From the NCBI GenBank assembly GCA_018105865.1, contig CM030837.1, positions 14,881,225 to 14,945,224 on the forward strand: 64,000 nt of DNA. Direction: 5' to 3'. Made by a program: the position numbers and the translations under genes. Below are positions 22,703 to 33,400 of the stretch, in pieces; position 1 is the first letter of the stretch, and each line of letters begins with the position of its first letter. The stretch is from Metaphire vulgaris (Eukaryota > Annelida > Clitellata > Crassiclitellata > Megascolecidae). The notes beneath the pieces are model-generated. The model did no database searches and was not told the DNA's origin. It saw only the letters and a program-made list of their open reading frames with translations.

Positions 22703-23735
22703 TTCCCTCAGTATTAGCAAAATGATAACAAGAGGAAGTAAAATCTCGTAATTTCGTAAATTTATATAGCGCTTTGGTGTGGTACAGTAGTAAGTAGCTG
22801 TTTATTCTTATGTGCTTAAATGAGGAATGCGCAACTGAGTTTCCAAATATTCAGACATACCATGAGCCATGGCAATTAGCTGGAAATACAATTCGCCTCA
22901 TGTTGAGGCCACGTTTGCACAAACGCCATGTTCGATTTGTCGAAGGCTTGGAGGTTAACTCCCAGTGGTTAAGGCCGACCCTAGGGAGGAGTTGAAAATT
23001 TTGATTTTAGCTGTCCAAGTTGCACCAAAATAAGTTTAATAGACCTATTGTTGAAAGAAATGCAGTAGGCCAACATTTTGGGTGGAAACAGCCACTTTAG
23101 GAGCAAAGGGAAGGGGGTCGGTCCACTGCTCTTTGAAAACTGCTCAAATCCAAGTAATCTTTTAGCAATCATTGACCCGGATTCATTATAATAAATATTA
23201 ATCCGAAATGACAAACCAGTTGTGCACCTATTGTGGCTTCATATTCATTATAGGCAATTAAACATTTTCTGAAACTTTAACTTTGATATCATGTTTTTCA
23301 GTTAGTCCAAAAAAATAAAAAGCTCATGCTGCATTGTTGCACAAGAATATACTCATTAGAGAAGGGACACACTTCAGCTTAAAAGAGCAGAGAATATAGA
23401 ATTTAACAATTTGTCACAACACTGAAATATCCTAAATGAAATTCCACACATTTTAATAAATCGAAGTTACAATTTTAGCAACTGAAACTGCATTCAAGCA
23501 TCAGCTTTTCAGACAAATTTTACAGTAATTAAATGGATCAATGTCTGAAATGGTAACTAGATTAGTTGGGACTCTTACAGAAATCATATAGCAGTTCCTG
23601 CAAAGAATAGCTAAGAGCTATATGGGCAAATTCAATAAATGAATACCAGGTATCTCTGGGACGTTACATTTTCATAAGGACATCCAAAATCTTCCTTAAG
23701 CCAATGTCTATATACTGCAAATTGAGTAAGTGAAG
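22703..23735. other. No gene seen
   Basis: 22703-23000 is mixed DNA with a TATATAGCGCTTT word typical of retroposon tails. From about 23000 onward it is AT-rich and repeat-poor. No coding region supported. Confidence 0.4.
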
Positions 23736-23931
23736 CAGTGGTGTAGCCAGGATTCTGGCAGGGGGGGGGCAAACATCAATATTTTCCATAGTCTTGATAT
23801 CAAGCAAGAAACCATTGTCGCCCTGTGAACTGTTAAGCACTTTCAATTGTCTTGCATTCTTCTCAATCTCATATACTAACCCCCCCAGTCTGAATAGGGG
23901 AGCCGGGCCCTCCACTGTGGCTATGCCAATG
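23736..23931. mobile_element. hAT-type MITE, CAGTGGTGTAGCCAGG end
   Basis: 196 bp, ends CAGTGGTGTAGCCAGG / (inverted) GTGGCTATGCCAATG. Flanks aagtgaag / aagggaag match 7 of 8. Confidence 0.85.
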
Positions 23932-25801
23932 AAGGGAAGCATCAAATATTTTCGGTATTTTTCTGCAAAGCTTGACAATATTTAAGAAACCTATTCTACT
24001 GCACGCATCAATGCTATTTCTGCAACCAGAATAATTCTAAAATGTCACAAGCCTTCAAGAGAACCCAATCCTTCGGCTTCTAAAATGTACACCCATTAGA
24101 TCACCCTGGGATCCTATAAGCAAGAAACCAAAGTGAAAGTCAAAAGACTGTAAGTGGAGCATTTTAAAACCACTGCCAATACTCGTCAGTGAGCAAAAAT
24201 TAATTGATTTGTTTTAATTATTTTGAAAATATGCAATTCGATTTGAATAAAATGCATAACCATATCTCCCAAAGGCAAAGATTAATATCTTCTCTTTCTC
24301 TGACCATGCCATTTTATTTACAACACTCCAATGTTTAGTCTTTATGGAAATTTTGACAGTTTTGTCCCATTTTTCTCAGTAAGGCACATTTGCTGGAAAG
24401 TCAACCCTGCAATTCAATCCCACAAAATTCTTACTTACAAAACACAAGTAACAGACTCTTTATGGTTAGACATTCATGCATTCAAAATTTCTGCAGAGTT
24501 TCAACCAAAGGATCAAACCTGAAGAGCAAAGTTGCTGGCACAAATTTTTTAATGGTCTGTTTTTGCTCATTTTCTGTAAATTGCAACAAATTTGAGACTT
24601 GAATGCAGAAGGCACAGTTCAATTTGGAAAATCAACACTGTTTTATGTATTTTGGGAGGTTCAATATTGATATAATTGAAGTGATTAAATGAAATAAGTT
24701 GGTACAAGATCTGATTCTTAATTTGTTACTGTCTGTCAAGAACAGTTACAAATTCATCATCATTTGTCAAATGTGATACAGTATCATTTTGATTTTCAAA
24801 AGCAAAAAGTTGATTGATATTAGAAAGTGATCAAAGAACAAAGAAAAAAATCAAAGACAGGTAGGTATCCATTTTCATTTCTTCAAACATGCTTAATTGT
24901 TGCAGTTTTTATGTACAATACACAGAATGCAATATTTTATAATAATATTTATAATGGGTCATGTATTCAGATCTAAGGCAAATTTAGCATTATGCAACAT
25001 TACATTCATTTTGCCTTCATGCTGCACTGGCATTGAAAGAAAATTGTCCAAGCTTCAAATAATTCATTAAAAAGATCCATAGAAAGGGAGAGAACATCAT
25101 CCAAGATGACTTGGTTAAGTATCAAGACATAGTCTCTGGGCATTAACAATACATAGGAAAGACATAGCTTCACTATTTCAGACATAACTCAAAAGCCGAA
25201 ATTAAGCACTGTAACTCTAAGATCTCTCAAGTCTCAAAGATCATAAGCATGACAAGAACATTTACTGGTAATTGAAATATTGCAGCAGAGCAGATAGGCA
25301 AGAACAATCACAGCAATACCAGATGGACAGTCTGTATCCTGTGATATGTTCACTATTCAAATACTTTCAAAAAAGGCAAGTATATTAATCAAATATTTAT
25401 GCAGGGTTTCTTGAATAAACCAACCAAAAATGATTCACGAACAGACAGATTTCATTTAAAATCTTTACAGACAACAGATGGATAGAGATTTGGAAAAGAG
25501 AAGCAAGCAGCTAAATGCACCAGAACAGGTCAAGTGAATCATAATCTCAATCATAGTTCAAGCCAAACTGTAAAATAAAAATGGACTCAAGCAGAAATAT
25601 AAGCACTATACAGAAAGAGTTGCATTTCAATTAAATATACAGCATATCAATTGAATCTCCAATCAGTAATGACTAATGACAGATACATTAAGACACTGAA
25701 TAACTTAAACATATTTAGTGAATTTTTAAAATGCTGTCTTCAACTCAATTGACTGGATTATTTTTCATTACAAATGGCCTTACAAATATGCCTCAACTGC
25801 A
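23932..25801. other. No gene seen; repeat-poor AT-rich DNA
   Basis: Uniform AT-rich sequence, A-rich on the plus strand, downstream of the UCK stop codon. It could be intergenic or part of a long transcript tail; no splice-consistent coding region was found. Confidence 0.4.
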
Positions 25802-26098
25802 CAGAGCCGTAGCTAAGGGGCAGGGGGAGCAAGCTGCCCCGGGGCGCAATCCTGAGGAGGGGCACCGGAAACCATGGTTGATTTTATTCATGACGGGAGT
25901 TTTACCAAGTTAAACGCCCGCCGTCAAAAGTATTGCTAGTATGACAAGCAAAAAAGGTCATCACCCAGACAACTTTACTCCTTCAACAACGTCGTCAAAA
26001 GTCTGATAAGCAAAAAAAGTTATCACCAGTTTTTAGACTGTTCTGGGCGAAACATTGAAACCTTGCCCCGGGCGCCGAATACTCTAGCTACGGCTCTG
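25802..26098. mobile_element. hAT-type MITE, CAGAGCCGTAGCTA end
   Basis: 297 bp with 14-bp perfect inverted ends CAGAGCCGTAGCTA / TAGCTACGGCTCTG. Flanks caactgca / caacagca match 7 of 8. Carries GACAAGCAAAAAAGGTCATC (25942-25962) and a second decayed module near 25999. Confidence 0.9.
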
Positions 26099-27220
26099 CA
26101 ACAGCAGGGACACCAAAAGCAGCCCATAAAAAGATAAACATACGAATGTTTGGTAATCTTGTATCCGGTGTCAATGGTAATTTCAAAATGGCGAAAATGG
26201 ATGTCATCCAGGCAAAATTTCATAATTTCTACAGACTTACAGAAATTTTAACTCAAATTACACCACTCAACCATATGGCTTAGACATATTGGTTGAAATT
26301 AACTGAATGCTGTAGAAAAAAACTACATGCTTATTACTCACTTGTTATGCACGGCCAGCAAACACAGGAGGACACATCAAGAATAACACCACTAGGGTAA
26401 GATCAATTCACAACAACTAAGGTGACAAGCACAAATCAATTCATATTATATTTGAGTTGACTGAAGATGAGCAAAGATTAGGGCATGCTGCTGAGAGATG
26501 CAAACAACTATACGATTTACACAGAAATAAGCGTAAAATTCAAAATAAGGTGTATGAGGATAAGGATAAAAAAGTAACAGTTTAAACAAAAAAGCAAAAT
26601 ATAATATCAAATAAACAGAAAGATGTCAACTCAACTGTTTCAAAAACTTAAAATATATAAAATCATATAAAATAAATCTTTCTAACTGAAACTTTTAGTG
26701 ATCCATTAATTTTCAACATCTGAAGGAAGAAGAAACTTACAAGCACCCCAAATTCTTGAAATTCTTGTCTGTGGTATTTGCTTTTTACTCTGGATAATTT
26801 AGATATTTTCATGCTAGTTACAATTGTTCAAACCTTGAACAACATGCATATATCTAACCAAATTCTTTTAGTTCAAAGTTCAAACTATAGAAAAGAGTAA
26901 AACTTCATTATAAAGTTTCCAAGACAACAACAGACAATAACACCCAGAACCTGTAAGGCCTATATTGGCTTCATGACATATTGGCTATATGGATTGCCGT
27001 TGCAAAAGGGTTAATATTATAACTATAGATGCGCCAATAATGTCTCTGACCACTTCCTCTTATCGGCCCTAAACAACAATCAGCTGATTATTTACTGATT
27101 ATTTATTGATTTGTTTGTTAAAGTTCATTTATTCATTATTGAGTCTGATGTATTGTCAAATGAATCAGATAAATGCTATCACATCACTCCATCTGTGGCT
27201 CACACTCGCCAGGTGACTGT
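26099..27220. other. No gene seen; AT-rich DNA
   Basis: Repeat-poor AT-rich sequence; no supported coding region. Confidence 0.4.
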
Positions 27221-27598
27221 GGTTCCCTGTCATTTAATCCCATCCATTTAATCCCAGTCACTTAATCCCGATCACTTAATCTCAAAGTCATTTAATCCTA
27301 GCCATTTAATCCCAGTCACTTAATCCTGAAACTTAAACTTAATCCTCACCATAACCCTCACCCTAACCCTAACACTAACCCTATTAGTTTTTATCGTGTA
27401 ACCATGTTTAATTGTGTTTTTATAACACAAACATTTATTAAATAGGTTTTTTATATCATTGAGTGTCATTGCATTATGTGTACAGGGAATGGGATTAAAA
27501 GACTTGGGATTATCTGCACTGGGATTAAAAGACTCGTGATTAAATGGCTAGGATTAAGTGACTGGGATTAATTGACTAGGATTAAAAGACCGGCCACC
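27221..27598. mobile_element. Fold-back element with ATTTAATCCC iterons
   Basis: A perfect 9-bp direct repeat, ggtgactgt, flanks it (27212-27220, 27599-27607). Termini GGTTCCCTGTCATTTAATCC and (inverted) GGTGGCCGGTCTTTTAATCC match 16 of 20. The left arm has about seven CACTTAATCCC/CATTTAATCCC iterons; the right arm has the same iterons inverted. A CCCTAACCCTAACACTAACCC telomere-like stretch (27358-27385) sits between them. A 9-bp duplication is typical of Mutator-like or Foldback elements; the class is inferred. Confidence 0.75.
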
Positions 27599-28403
27599 GG
27601 TGACTGTACAAGGACTGAAGAAAGGTTACGGGGCAGTCAGCAAATTAAATAAAAATGTACCAAAAAACGTAGCTGGAAAAATTCACCCACTTCACAGGAA
27701 ATCAAAAACTGGGGCTAGTATTACTAATAAGATCTGTGACTGTAGACCGGTAATAATATCAGTGCACCTCTAATGATAACTGATAACAACTACCGTATAA
27801 AAAAGCACAGCTGCTATGCCAGAAAATGAATGCAATGACTTAGGAAAAACAATATATGGGTTTGTTATATGATAGTTTCACAGTACTACAACCAGCGCTG
27901 ATAAGTCAGAGCAGAGAAGATTTCTTCTTCAAGTTCACATGAAGAGTGTTTCAAATAACAGTGGGACAGTCTTGGTTTGAATTCAGACGAAAACTGCTTT
28001 CACTTTTAAACTGTTATCTCACAATAATTGGCAACATAGACTAAATCAAAGATTCCAAAACCATACCAAAGGGTCCACCCAGAACTTACAAAACGTCATG
28101 AGACAATTAAATTTTTAATCAAAACTTTTGAAGTATTCAAGAAGATCTCAATCCTCAATGCATGTTCCCATAATTCAAAAAAAAACTTGGAAACAAAAGA
28201 TCATAGAACAGAGAAACAAGATTTACTTTAAAGACATGAATTATGTTGCTGACAGGCAACCATGAATAAAATGTGAACTAAGCTCAGCATGACTGTACTG
28301 TACAAATAATTATATACAGAGGAAAATTATACACACAATGTATTATATGTAAGGATTAAGCCAGAGATGAATTCTAAAAAAATTAATGAATGACACTTTC
28401 ACT
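27599..28403. other. No gene seen; AT-rich DNA
   Basis: No supported coding region or clear repeat. Confidence 0.4.
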
Positions 28404-28574
28404 CAGGGATGTCCAACCCATGACCCACGGGCCAGAATATGAGCCACCAAGCCTTTCAGGAATTAGTCAAAGTTTCACGTAAAGCATTCAGTCTCTCAGC
28501 TCATAAGTGTCATCATCATAGAAAATGTAAGAACTCTGAAAATCGTTCTTTCAACAGCTGGTGGACACAGGATT

Positions 28575-28900
28575 TTGCTTTGTGGAACATTTTGGATCTA
28601 TTTTATGCTTGATTTACCAAGAAACCATCATAAGGAATACAACATTAACGACATTACAAAACCAAGCAAGTCTAAGTTTGACAGTGTTGTTGGTCAATTC
28701 TGTATTAATTGCAAAAACTTGTTGAAACAAGGTATTGTCGGACAACAAGCTGTCTTTTGAAATCAAAAAGAAAGAATTCCAAAGCAGCTACAAAGATCAG
28801 CTTCTTAGTAGCAGAAGTAATAGCTAATATAGGAAAGATATTTTCAGATGGCGAGTTTGTTAAATATTGTTTTTAGAATTTGCTAAGTGGTGAAAAATCT
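28575..28900 (+). pseudogene. hAT transposase remnant, N-terminal part
   Basis: Open from 28575 to 28760, then continuing after a frameshift around 28765-28870 (…VAEVIANIGKIFSDGEFVK). The order (KEYN motif, then lysine-rich linker, then SF.VAE.IA..GK.F..GEF) matches the zinc-finger-to-catalytic linker of GTF2IRD2-like hAT transposases. No Cys/His finger is complete. Confidence 0.65.
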
Positions 28901-28957
28901 TACTCTTTTTCGGCAGACTGGTGCTTGAAGGGTCGACGATATGTCTACTAACATTAA

Positions 28958-29535
28958 CACGTTGATCGCCCGGTACGAGTTAACTCATACTATATTTATA
29001 TATGGCAGGCGCCGGATACGAGTTATCTTGTATTTTACATAGTGATGAATGTGCAAACTTTGGCGTCTGAATAATGTTTGTATTGGTGTGTGGATAATAA
29101 ACTGAAGTTGTTGCACTAAACAAAACGAAACTGTTACGTTATTTTTAGCATTACAGGAGCATTTTATTTCTATTATTTACATAAAATGGCACCAGTCGAG
29201 GGCAGTAAAAAGTGGCGATTTACAGCGAGCGAAGTTACACCTATGTTACAAATATGTCAGATGACGATTTTGGTGGTGATTCTGACAACTGGGTTAGGGT
29301 TAGCCCTAACCCTAACATTAACCCAAAAAAATAATTTTTTAAAATTTTTAATTAAAACAAGTTTTTTTTATAAATTCAATATTTGACTAAATTTAGTGCT
29401 TTTCATTGGTTTATACAGTTTCTTAGATTTCCACAAGGAAAACAAATAAATACGATAACTTTTTAAAATTCCATATTTTTTCAATTTTCATGATGGCGCT
29501 GGGTTAATAAATACTGTATAGAGGCGGTCAATGTG
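28958..29535. mobile_element. piggyBac-like MITE nested in the hAT transposase
   Basis: 578 bp flanked by TTAA on both sides (28954-28957, 29536-29539), the piggyBac target duplication. Inverted ends CACGTTGATCGCC / (inverted) CACATTGACCGCC match 11 of 13. Removing it and one TTAA lets the hAT reading run on across the junction. The interior includes CGGTACGAGTTAACTCATAC-type repeats and a short TTAGGG/CCCTAA stretch (29291-29325). Confidence 0.9.
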
Positions 29536-29539
29536 TTAA

Positions 29540-29964
29540 ACAGACTCCAGCATGCAAGTTTTACAGTCTTGTACTTGCTGAAAGCACAGACGCTAAGTGA
29601 CACTGATCAACTGGCAATATTTGTCAGATGTGTTAATACAGAGTTTCATGTACTCGAGGAAATGCTTGATACTTGTTCAATGAAAGGCACAAAAGCTGGA
29701 AAAGACATATTCGATTCTGTTAAACAGGTAATGTACAAATTAAATCTCAATGGGAACAAGAATGAAAATTGCAAAACCAAGCTCAAGGTCTTCCCTTACA
29801 GATATACAATTGGCAGCAAAGAATTGCGACTTTTAGTTCAGATATTGACTACTTGTGCAAACAAAAGCAGTGTCAGATTTCTCACTAAATTTGAGATTCT
29901 GGTTAAAAAGATTTTGAATCATAAATGTTTAGCTTTACAATTTGTGAATTTTGTGCAATGTTGA
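29540..29964 (+). pseudogene. hAT transposase remnant, catalytic part
   Basis: About 140 open codons. FVRCVNTEFHVLEEMLDTC followed by SMKGTKAGKDIFDSVKQVM corresponds to the conserved '(L)AIF(I/V)RGV…EELL…GTTTGEDIF' block of hAT transposases. The first codons of the open frame (MLNRL) come from the piggyBac junction and are not native. One stop (TGA near 29600) separates the upstream AEST part in another frame. Confidence 0.75.
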
Positions 29965-30145
29965 GTTGGGGATATTGAGCATTAGTTATTCATTTTGAAC
30001 GATTTTTTTATCTGTCGCTAATCTGGCCCTCCGATTTTTGTAAAACTGCTTGTATGGCCCTCCAGGAACAAAGGTTGGACACCCTTGCTTTAACTAAACA
30101 AAAATATTCATCATAAAACAATGAACACAGACATAATGAAGTCCC

Positions 30146-30147
<2 letters not shown>

Positions 30148-30208
<61 letters not shown>
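30148..30208. repeat. (TAA)n microsatellite
   Basis: About 20 TAA units. The Leu-rich frame on the minus strand is an artefact. Confidence 0.95.
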
Positions 30209-30215
<7 letters not shown>

Positions 30216-30303
30216 AAAGGATGACAATAATAGGCTTTAATAATGGTAATCGGATGAAAGCAAGGCAAAGGATATCAAAGGCAAACAGAGGCTATCAGGC
30301 AAA

Positions 30304-30431
30304 TTAATGAGGTCTGCTGACCAGTGATTCAAAGCTGTTGTGTGATTGAGGCTGAGAAAGATCTGGAACAAGACCATCGTGCTTCGAGTTGAAAAGATCG
30401 CGTATGTGCTGAACAATGAGATCTATGGCCA
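30304..30431 (-). CDS. UCK2: UCK exon 7 and stop
   Basis: Codes [14 protein letters not shown], then a variable Ser/His-rich tail ending SLVSRPH and TAA. The acceptor is ttgtgcag. No clear polyadenylation signal was fixed. Confidence 0.9.
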
Positions 30432-33400
30432 CTGCACAAAATTTAAGAATTTAATGCAAATAATTATTCTATGCATTCATTAATTAATCCATGTCATCAT
30501 CACCTGACATACTAAAACTACTCAATAAATCAAAGTATGATCAAGAGAAGGTCAACAAGGTAATTTATTTTATAACAAAACTCAAATTAAACTGAATCAG
30601 AATCTGGGATAGTTCTGTTCAATTTTAATATTACTAAAATTGCACAAGATATTGTTAATCACTGTTCGAATATCAGTATATTATCAGTGCTATATCATCA
30701 GATACGCTTAAAATACACAGCAGTACGACCAGTGATCTGAAGCTATTGCACCACTAAGACTAACAATATGTCAATGTAAAACTTACAACTACAAGTTATC
30801 AGTACTTCACTATATTATCACTAGAATCATAATCTAATTCATTGCACTTTCTATTTTAGAACTGCAAACAAGCAAATGTCGATACAGTCAACATGATCAG
30901 ATAACTAATTGAATTGTGATATTGATGATCTTTGGTTCTGACTTTGACACTAATAAACAGATTGATTGATTGATTGATTGATTAAAAAATTCGGTCTCAT
31001 CCTTCATTATAATTGAATTGCAGCACCACTAAAAAAATAATACTCATCCAGGTCCTACACTTACCCTGGCCAACAAACTAAATGTTCACCCAAACACCCA
31101 CGCTCAGAAGAAAGAAAAATATGCTTTATTTACAATCAGAGGTTAACAACCCTATGGCACATTAACTCATTGGGACATACAGGTACTAAGAGCGAACATA
31201 CTCTTTTAGTTTAAGTGTGGGCGACAATGAATCAGATGGAAGCAATTGAGCTATATTATACTTACACAATACATAGGCTGCTAAAACCAACGTGTGCAAT
31301 GCAACTACAATCTTTTACCACACCTGACGTAACTGGAGAAAACTTAAGAAATCCAAGAAGAGAAAGGTGTCAGCAGAAAGTTTATTTGATGCCTTCAACA
31401 TTCCAATGAATATCTCATGAATTTAGAAATTTCTCAATTTCCCAAACTCAGAATAAAATTTTAAACTTCTGCCATTTACAAGACCAAGCCGCTCACCTGT
31501 GTTATCTGCACCTCGAGGAATGATAATATCTGCATACTTTTTTGTCTGAAAGAGATAATATTGCAAGAAATTCTATATGCAGAGCGTCAACATATTATGC
31601 CTAAGTGATATTAAAGCAACATGAAATTTAGGAATTAGGAAACTCGAGGAATGGATTTGCAGCAGTGACTCAGGTACACAGATCTGTCTACAACTCCTGC
31701 AAAGATGCCACACAGACTTTTGATGGAAAGAAGACAATTGCGTTCCAACTTCCTTTTGAACCAGTGGTTCTTAAACTTTTTATGATTACATACCCCTGAA
31801 ACAAGTATAAGAGAACAAAGTACCCTTACCAGCATACCTTATCCCAGGACAAAAGTTTGCAATATATTGAAAATAATTATAAACTGAAAATAATTATAAA
31901 CTGCAACAAACATCGGTTACAGCTTGTGCACATGCCAGAAAGTGGGATTTTTCTTTAGAATTTCTAATTTAGTACAAAAATTTCTACAGCATTTGTATAG
32001 TATACAGGTTAAATTTGTAGTAAAAGTCTTTAAACAGACTTCATTTCCGGATTATTTAGTGCCCCTACAAAGTCCTTCAAGTACTCCCAAGGCATACAAG
32101 TACCCCATAGTTAAAAACCACTGTTTTAAACTAAGCAGACAATTGAAACTTTCGCACCAAATGCAAACCAAGTCTATATATATGCTACTGCTTAAAGCAG
32201 CGGTTCCCAACCGGTGGTACATGTACCCTTAGGGGTACATCAGCTGTTGCCAGGAGGTACACTAAAATTGCTAAAATAGTAAAAAAATAGGAATTTCATT
32301 TAAATCAAAACAAGCTCAATGCTCACATTGAATAAACATTTTGGTTTTTGTAGTAATGGTAATAAGTAACCTATTCTAATCTAGTCAACTAGTGACTTGT
32401 ATAGAATGTAGATTCTATTCTAGTGATTCTAGTCATTTCTAGTGTCATAATTTGTTTGAGTATACTCGTATAGTTCTTCTCAATGTTGTTTTTGGTCGGC
32501 CCTGGGTTGGGGGTACAAGCGGAGAAATTTTTTTGGCTGGGGTGCAATTTAAAAAAGGTTGGGAACCCCTGGCTTAAAGCAAATCAGCTGTCTCTTATCA
32601 CTGCAAAAACACCCAAATATAATATAAAAACAACTTGCCTTGGAGGCCATGTATTTCCTTATAAACACGATGTATTTACACTAAGATTTTTTATACATGA
32701 CCATCATCTTAGGTAATTATTTGTGAAATTGTTATGAAAGTAAGACGAAATAAGACAAAAATGTACAATAAACATAGCTCTTCAACAATGAGCAAAGACT
32801 GCATATTCGCAATCTGTATGAAATTACGTACGAATTATGAAAGACAAACCGGTAAACAAAATTCTTCAAATGCTGGCTTAACGAACTTCGTATACTGATT
32901 AAGAATCTGTTCAAGTGGTCGTTTGAGTTCGTTGATGTCTCTCATAACTGAAATATTTCAACACATTTTATAAGGGAACACTGCATTCAAGTTAAGATAC
33001 AGACAAATGCAAGCATTTCAGCTGCATCGTCGAGTGCAATAACCATAGCAAAACATAAAAACTTCTTGGCAGACGTCAAATTAGAAAAATGTGATGCTGA
33101 CTAGATTTATTCTCATCAAATACTTCAAGAATTGCAGATCTTTGCTTTTAAATAATAAAAAAAAATGATCTGGCAATTCTGTCACACTGACTAAAATATC
33201 CACTCTAGAGTTTCTCAAATGACTGCTAAACCATATCTAATCAGCGATCCAAAACTTGAAAGAGTTGTTTCACTGATTTAGCGTTGATAAACAACAATCA
33301 AGTCTGAGCATAAATCTATATGATAAACACTTTCAGTACTTCAAAATAATCATCAAATTATTTCAGCAGAGTGCTATACAAACACATGAAGGGCCATTGG

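Larger units (their letters stand above)
28404..30087 (+). mobile_element. Decayed hAT transposon (GTF2IRD2/SPIN-like transposase)
   Basis: Termini CAGGGATGTCCAACC / (inverted) GGTTGGACACCCTTG fit hAT ends. Flanks ctttcact / ctttaact match 7 of 8. Coding remnants on the plus strand resemble hAT transposases related to GTF2IRD2 and ZBED-type proteins: a BED-finger-proximal part near 28600-28700 (KEYNI…), then FLVAEVIANIGKIFSDGEFVK near 28800, DMSTNI before 28957, and from 29540 KFYSLVLAEST, then DQLAIFVRCVN and EEMLDTCSMKGTKAGKDIF. Stops and frameshifts break it, so it is non-autonomous now. A piggyBac-like element (28958-29535) splits it. It lies just 3' of the UCK stop codon, on the opposite strand. 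Confidence 0.85.
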
